Below are positions 37,443-38,246 of a stretch of DNA of 38,246 nucleotides, one piece after another; the first letter of the stretch is position 1; every line of letters begins with the position of its first letter. The notes beneath the pieces are model-generated. The model worked only from the letters and a program-made list of their open reading frames with translations. It had not been told where the DNA came from and ran no database searches. Origin of the DNA: Spirochaetota bacterium (lineage in GTDB: Bacteria > Spirochaetota > UBA4802 > UBA5550). The DNA is taken from contig JAFGJX010000100.1 in NCBI GenBank assembly GCA_016928865.1, positions 1 through 38,246 on the forward strand, in the 5' to 3' direction. The translations under genes and the position numbers were made by a program.

Positions 37443-38246
37443 CTATTTGAAATTATCAATTTCCCGGGACTTTCCCTTGCCCGCTTCTGAATCGGTATCA
37501 AACAAAGGGGGAACGAGTCTATTGTCCGAGGAAAGTATCACGTTCACATTACCCCCCAATTTGTCAATATAAATATACTTCAAAATATCCGGATTGGCGC
37601 TGATGATCTTTGATATCTCATTCAGCTTTGCATAGAATTGCTCGTTCAGGAGCCTGTTCTTTTCAGCCCTGGAGCGCGACTCTATGACCTCCATCTCGAT
37701 GCCCCTGTCCATCCTGCGCAATTCAGCGGCATGGAGCCTTCCCTCGTTATAGACCATTATTTCCGGCGCTATTACCGGGCCGGTCAACGCCGCGGCCGAC
37801 AGGCGTATCCCGACTGCTTCGCATTCCTTCTCCACGACCCTCCGCACGGCATCGATGGTGCTTTCCGCCTTCGTCAGCAGGAGATCCCGCTGGTAAAAGG
37901 GAGACAGCAGGGGCTGCAGTTCGCGCCGAAGCCCGTTCCCGAACAGCCGTTCAAGCAGGTCATCAGCGCCGCGCCCTCCGTCGCTCAGGAGCGTCGGGTC
38001 CGAAAAGGCGGCGGTATCTATCCGGTAGGCCGCCCGAAGCGGGAACCAGGCATGATAATAATCCTGTTTGAGGCTTTCCAGTCCGGGAATCGAAACCTTG
38101 ACATTGAAATAGGAGACTCGTTGCGCCGGCACCTCCCTGACGAGGAACCACCAGGGAAGCGCGCCCTCCCAGACAAACGCGTAACTGCCCGCAGTGGGGC
38201 CGACGAGACGCACCACCCTGTTGGTCCGCAGGTCTTCAACCGCGCA
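37443..38246 (-). CDS. SPFH/band-7-like protein, N-terminus cut by window edge
   Basis: The frame is open to the right edge; about 267 residues are visible. The visible part looks like an SPFH (band 7, prohibitin) domain: VSYFNVKVSIPGLESLKQDY, HAWFPLRAAYRIDTAAF, then LTKAESTIDAVRRVVEKECE, AVGIRLSAAALTGPVIAPEI and the coiled coil EVIESRSRAEKNRLLNEQFY. It ends with a short tail (LVPPLFDTDSEAGKGKSREI). Such proteins form oligomeric rings on the inner membrane and often partner FtsH or NfeD proteins. An internal GTG pair at 38216 is a less likely start. The family call is moderate. Confidence 0.6.
   Translation of the reverse strand, partial: CAVEDLRTNRVVRLVGPTAGSYAFVWEGALPWWFLVREVPAQRVSYFNVKVSIPGLESLKQDYYHAWFPLRAAYRIDTAAFSDPTLLSDGGRGADDLLERLFGNGLRRELQPLLSPFYQRDLLLTKAESTIDAVRRVVEKECEAVGIRLSAAALTGPVIAPEIMVYNEGRLHAAELRRMDRGIEMEVIESRSRAEKNRLLNEQFYAKLNEISKIISANPDILKYIYIDKLGGNVNVILSSDNRLVPPLFDTDSEAGKGKSREIDNFK

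Overview
The host looks like a motile, free-living Gram-negative bacterium, most probably a member of the Spirochaetota. The evidence is two 7TMR-DISM receptors (one ending in a SpoIIE-type phosphatase, one in a chemotaxis signalling domain), FlgM behind a sigma-28-type promoter, CheW, ExbB/ExbD, bactofilin, several lipoproteins, and a STAS/PP2C partner-switching pair. The assignment comes from gene content and was not checked by any search. IspG is the short form.

Layout. (1) 1-2137: PdxA (cut by the left edge), bactofilin and a LysM/M23 endopeptidase. (2) 2264-2336: tRNA-Lys(CTT), whose 3' part is the left end of an 11.1-kb integrated element, 2292-13467, bounded by a perfect 48-bp direct repeat. 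(3) 13569-38246: ordinary chromosome. It holds an EF-hand protein, IspG, ExbB/ExbD, tRNA-Ala(CGC), an orphan 2Fe-2S protein, a glycosyltransferase, a sigma-70-family factor with a beta-propeller partner, a DUF4398/LysM lipoprotein, a STAS protein, Tgt, a DISM-PP2C phosphatase, an FKBP lipoprotein, DUF362 with a NapH/NapG-like ferredoxin, a DISM chemoreceptor, RsmI, FlgM, a degenerate iron-ADH, CheW, a 30-residue basic protein and a partial SPFH-like protein.

The element is the most interesting part. All its genes lie on the + strand in this order: tyrosine integrase, small membrane protein, unknown protein, excisionase-like HTH protein, replication ATPase with an iteron-like origin candidate directly 3' of it, two small proteins, a structured non-coding stretch, a Nu1-like small terminase, a lambda gpD-like head decoration protein, a tightly overlapping cassette of small helical proteins, a tail-fibre-like protein and a strong terminator. 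I see no large terminase, portal, protease, major capsid, tail tube or lysis gene. That is the plan of a phage satellite (PICI-like) that would redirect the packaging of a helper phage. It differs from familiar satellites in carrying a decoration protein and a fibre protein without a capsid gene.

Other points of interest are two nine-base G/C tracts placed where slippage could switch chemotaxis genes (MCP promoter spacer and cheW coding sequence), a repeat cluster inserted in frame inside the NapH/NapG-like protein, a 107-bp MITE-like element, and an iron-ADH homologue that lacks its metal ligands. Seven small or edge genes were read directly from the sequence: 1-524, 2475-2642, 10314-10490, 12047-12148, 37279-37371 and the extended edges of others.
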